Part shown: positions 29,830 through 32,389 of the stretch, piece after piece | Layout: each line of letters opens with the position of its first letter | How positions within the stretch are numbered: the first letter of the stretch is position 1 | NCBI GenBank assembly: GCA_030611085.1 | Contig: JAUWQI010000001.1 | Coordinates: forward strand, 1-32,389 | Direction: 5' to 3' | Origin: Dehalococcoidia bacterium | GTDB lineage: Bacteria; Chloroflexota; Dehalococcoidia; GIF9; AB-539-J10 | Length of the DNA stretch: 32,389 nucleotides | Notes under the pieces: generated by a model | The model's input: only the letters and a program-made list of their open reading frames with translations | Databases searched by the model: none | Told to the model about the DNA's origin: nothing | Made by a program: the position numbers and the translations under genes

Positions 29830-31422
29830 ATGAGAAATGTTAGCAAGCTGTTTCGGATTATAGCGCTGGCGGCTATCCTATCCCTGCTGGCAGTAGCCAT
29901 ACCCGCTTCACCAGCTCTAGCTGCCGAGTCGATTGAGCTAGACCCCGAGGAGGGTGAAATTAGTGAATGGATCGATATTGAGGGCGATGGTTTCACAGAA
30001 GGGGAAGAGGTTGATATCTATTTTTCTAGTGAGGAAGCTGACAGATATGATGACATTGGCGACGAGGTTGAAAACTACGAGTGCGTGAAGTCGGGGGTGC
30101 TGGTAGATGAGTATGGCGAATTTGATACCAGCTTCAAGGTGCCAGATGAACTAATTGATGGCGATGAGGATGAAGAGGTGCACGGCGGTACTTATTATGT
30201 CTATGTTACCTATTACGATGAAGATAACATAGAGGCTATTGCCGAATTCATAGTGCTCGCCGGCGAGATTGAGCTAGACCCCGACGACGGCCCAGTGGGC
30301 ACCGAGGTCGAGATTAGCGGTACTGGTTTCACTGATGATGAAGACATCACCGTGGAATACGATGATGACGAGGTAGATATAGCAAGCGGCAATGAGGAGA
30401 CTGATGAAGATGGCGAGTTTGTGTGCACCATTATCATCCCCAAAAGCACCGCTGGTGACCATACTATAACTGTAACCGACGATGCTGGCTCCATGACTGA
30501 GGCCGACTTTACCATGGAACCGGAGATAACCGTTACCCCGGCTAAAGGGACAGCCGATGATACCGTAAAAGTAAAAGGTACCGGCTTTGGCGAGGATGTT
30601 GATGTTACCATCGAACTTGACAGTGATGAAGTAGCCGAAGATGAGACCGACTACTACGGCAGCTTTGAGGTTACCTTTATCCTGCAGGTAAAGAGCTCCG
30701 GCACCTACGATATAGAGGCAAAGGATGAGGATGACAATAAGGATGAAGTAGACTTTACCATAGCTGCTGGTGTCAAACTCAGCCGAACGACAGGGAACGT
30801 GGGTGACAATATCACCGTCAGCGGCACTGGCTTCGCCCCTAACAATGCAGTAACTATCAAGTATGATGCCACTCAGGTAGCTGCCACTACAAGCAATAGT
30901 AACGGCGGTTTTTCAGGCGTTAGCTTCAAGGTGCCTAAAAGCATACATGGCAAACATCCTGTAGTGATAGCTGATGCTTCGCACAATTCAGTTACCACTA
31001 ACTTCGTCATGGAATCGACGCCGCCAGCCAAGCCCACGCTTGACTTGCCAGCCGATAGCGCCAGGGTTGGATTTATCAGCAGCCAGGCTCCTACTTTCCA
31101 GTGGGCGGCGGTAACGGACCCCAGCGGGGTAAGCTATAAGTTGCAGATTGCCAGCGACCTGGGCTTCGTCAGTCTGGTGGTTCCCGAAATTAGCGGGTTA
31201 ACAGAAGCTAGCTATACCTTACCCCAGGAACAAGCCCTGCCCCACGGTACTTATTACTGGAAGGTGAAGGCAATAGATGGCGCCCAAAATGATAGCGGTT
31301 GGACTGCAGCTCATTCTTTCCATGTGGGACTCATGCCCTTATGGGCATTTATCGCCATAGTAGTCGTAATCGTGGTGCTCATTGTAGCCTTGCTATTCCT
31401 CTTTTCCTCAAAAAGAAGATGA
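29830..31422 (+). CDS. Acidic surface protein with four IPT/TIG-like repeats, FnIII-like domain and C-terminal anchor
   Basis: 530 aa with a strong SD (GGAAGGAGG) before ATG 29830. Signal peptide 1-32 (ends ALAAES). Four immunoglobulin-like repeats start at about residues 35, 147, 233 and 315; the last three share the pattern G-x-x-x-(D/T)-x-(V/I)-x-(V/I)-x-G-T-G-F (GTEVEISGTGF, DTVKVKGTGF, DNITVSGTGF). Repeats 1-3 are extremely rich in Asp and Glu (YDDDEVD, ELDSDEVAEDETD), while repeat 4 is nearly neutral. An FnIII-like domain (about 400-500; TFQWAAV, GTYYWKVKAIDG) leads to a TM segment (about 504-525) ending SSKRR. The final layout matches the beta-propeller protein at 27341. Probable cell-surface or S-layer-associated, possibly Ca2+-binding; function unknown. 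Confidence 0.82.
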   Translation: MRNVSKLFRIIALAAILSLLAVAIPASPALAAESIELDPEEGEISEWIDIEGDGFTEGEEVDIYFSSEEADRYDDIGDEVENYECVKSGVLVDEYGEFDTSFKVPDELIDGDEDEEVHGGTYYVYVTYYDEDNIEAIAEFIVLAGEIELDPDDGPVGTEVEISGTGFTDDEDITVEYDDDEVDIASGNEETDEDGEFVCTIIIPKSTAGDHTITVTDDAGSMTEADFTMEPEITVTPAKGTADDTVKVKGTGFGEDVDVTIELDSDEVAEDETDYYGSFEVTFILQVKSSGTYDIEAKDEDDNKDEVDFTIAAGVKLSRTTGNVGDNITVSGTGFAPNNAVTIKYDATQVAATTSNSNGGFSGVSFKVPKSIHGKHPVVIADASHNSVTTNFVMESTPPAKPTLDLPADSARVGFISSQAPTFQWAAVTDPSGVSYKLQIASDLGFVSLVVPEISGLTEASYTLPQEQALPHGTYYWKVKAIDGAQNDSGWTAAHSFHVGLMPLWAFIAIVVVIVVLIVALLFLFSSKRR

Positions 31423-31433
31423 GGAAGTTACTA

Positions 31434-31488
31434 TAAACCTTTTCGCTAGCTGGTTCGTTTTTATTACTGAAATAGAGAATAAAACGAA
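31434..31488 (+). promoter_or_regulatory. Inverted repeat with ECF-promoter-like words, or terminator
   Basis: TTCGTTTTTATT (31454-31465) and AATAAAACGAA (31478-31488) form an imperfect hairpin, readable as a terminator of the surface-protein gene. The same left arm, preceded by TAAACCTTTT 20 bp earlier (AAC at 31436, CGT at 31456), also fits the ECF-like pattern seen at 20689 and 21006. The 14-mer TTCGTTTTTATTAC also occurs exactly at 29271-29284. Which role is right is undecided. Confidence 0.4.
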
Positions 31489-31585
31489 GGGGTAAAGATG
31501 AAAGGTAAGTTAGTAAAATATGGCTCCCGTGCCGGTGGCGGTGTTGATAGGTGACAAAATAAAACAATCAGGAGGTTTTATTAGG

Positions 31586-32323
31586 ATGAAAAAGACCTGG
31601 TGGTTAATTCCTTGTTTGGTATTGGCGTTAGGCGCTGTTGGCTGTGCTCCAGGAAGTAGCCAAGTAGTTACCCCTATTGTGCAGCAAAGCACTGGAATAT
31701 GGGTTACTGGCCAGGGAGAGGTAATGGCGGTTCCTGATATAGCTGAGCTTCGTCTTGGTGTCGAGGCTCGAGCGGATACCGTAAGCGAGGCTCAGTCGCA
31801 GGCAAGCGAGGCAATGAATAAGGTGATGGAGGCATTAAAGGATAACGGCGTAGCTGAGAAGGATATCCAAACACAGCGATTCAGCATCTATCCCATGACG
31901 AAATGGATTAAAGAGAGGGATGAAGAGGTAATTACTGGTTATCGAGTAACCAATGTGGTTCTTGCCAAGATAAGGGAGGTGGATAAAGCTGGCGTTATCA
32001 TAGACGCTGTAGCCAGGGCGGGTGGTGATTTTACGCGAATTCAGGGCGTAAGCTTCACTGTGGATGACCCGACACCATACTATGAGGAGGCACGAAATAA
32101 GGCGATGGAGGATGCCAAGAATAAAGCAAAACAACTGGCTGATTTAGCTGGTGTTAAGCTGGGTAAGCCCACTTATATTTCCGAGGGCACTGTCTATTGG
32201 CCACGGGGCATCATCGAGGAATTTGCTCAAGGTGGTGGAATGGCACCTGCCCTAGCACCTCCCATTAGCCCCGGAGAATTGAAGGTCACGGTCAGCGTTC
32301 AAGTAGTTTATGAGATAAGTTAA
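31586..32323 (+). CDS. SIMPL-domain (DUF541) lipoprotein
   Basis: 245 aa from ATG 31586; the frame is open from 31520, but the signal peptide begins here and GGAGG lies 10 bp upstream. A lipoprotein-type signal ends at Cys20 (LGAVGC). The SIMPL domain covers about 35-245: GIWVTGQGEVMAVPDIAELR at the start, a central Q-x-(R/F)-S-I-Y-P segment (TQRFSIYPM), YRVTNVV, then the helix ARNKAMEDAKNKAKQLADLAGVKLG and the last strand ELKVTVSVQVVYEI. The family (Oxidative-stress defence BP26-like and others) forms extracytoplasmic channel-like oligomers in some members; function here is unknown. It is the last gene of the envelope cluster. Confidence 0.9.
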   Translation: MKKTWWLIPCLVLALGAVGCAPGSSQVVTPIVQQSTGIWVTGQGEVMAVPDIAELRLGVEARADTVSEAQSQASEAMNKVMEALKDNGVAEKDIQTQRFSIYPMTKWIKERDEEVITGYRVTNVVLAKIREVDKAGVIIDAVARAGGDFTRIQGVSFTVDDPTPYYEEARNKAMEDAKNKAKQLADLAGVKLGKPTYISEGTVYWPRGIIEEFAQGGGMAPALAPPISPGELKVTVSVQVVYEIS

Positions 32324-32372
32324 GTATGGTATCCTGTAAAAAATGACTGCGTTATGTCATTGCGGGTATGAG

Positions 32373-32389
32373 GCGGGGATGAACCCCGC
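32373..32389 (+). repeat. Hairpin at the window edge, likely terminator or repeat end
   Basis: GCGGGG-ATGAA-CCCCGC is a perfect 6-bp GC stem, but the window ends immediately after it, so a T run cannot be checked. The preceding TGTCATTGCGGG resembles the start of the GTCATT-type dispersed repeats seen elsewhere in the window. Confidence 0.45.

Overview
The window is bacterial, dense and moderately AT-rich. It reads as an anaerobic, fatty-acid- or aromatic-acid-oxidising member of the Chloroflexota, most like Dehalococcoidia. That placement is inference from gene style: beta-oxidation genes in small clusters, an OB-fold/Zn-ribbon-associated thiolase, paired acyl-CoA dehydrogenases, a ThiD2-ThiE fusion, a translin-family protein, DUF2680 and surface proteins with a C-terminal membrane anchor. 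No 16S rRNA, tRNA, CRISPR array, phage or intact insertion sequence was found.

Layout. (1) 350-5700: a plus-strand acyl-CoA operon behind a good sigma-70 promoter. It encodes a degenerate 3-hydroxyacyl-CoA dehydrogenase paralogue, an enoyl-CoA hydratase, an intact 3-hydroxyacyl-CoA dehydrogenase, an HMG-CoA-synthase-like/DUF35 fusion and an SCP-x-type thiolase. (2) 5797-8361: two tandem FmdB-type zinc ribbons, the ThiD2-ThiE fusion, a palindromic repeat and a translin-family protein. (3) 8370-12670, minus strand: two acyl-CoA dehydrogenases around a biotin-dependent carboxyltransferase subunit, preceded by the decayed tail of a second carboxyltransferase. (4) 12810-20500: housekeeping genes (CNNM/CBS/CorC protein, M48 membrane protease, CBS-ACT protein, histidine phosphatase, TilS, Smr domain, coiled-coil protein, radical SAM protein of the spore-photolyase type). 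tilS carries three in-frame insertions derived from dispersed repeats. (5) 20501-32389: a signalling and cell-envelope region. It holds a DUF2680 secreted protein, an OmpR/PhoB-type two-component system and a MacA-MacB-like ABC efflux set whose genes overlap into a membrane-anchored beta-propeller protein. A strongly acidic IPT/TIG-repeat surface protein and a SIMPL-domain lipoprotein follow. Two copies of a 29-residue membrane peptide lie in the gaps.

How it may work. Three transcription units of region 5 (DUF2680 gene, two-component operon, efflux operon) each have a pair of TTAA(C) half-sites exactly 11 bp apart just upstream. This suggests one autoregulated response-regulator regulon. The efflux adaptor has an inserted helical segment resembling the DUF2680 motif. 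The acyl-CoA operon keeps complete active sites in the hydratase, one dehydrogenase and the thiolase, but two other members have lost every catalytic residue I could align. It may therefore encode a multi-subunit assembly with non-catalytic scaffold subunits, comparable to the known archaeal thiolase/HMG-CoA synthase/DUF35 complex. All homology statements come from reading the sequence against remembered family motifs. No database search was run.
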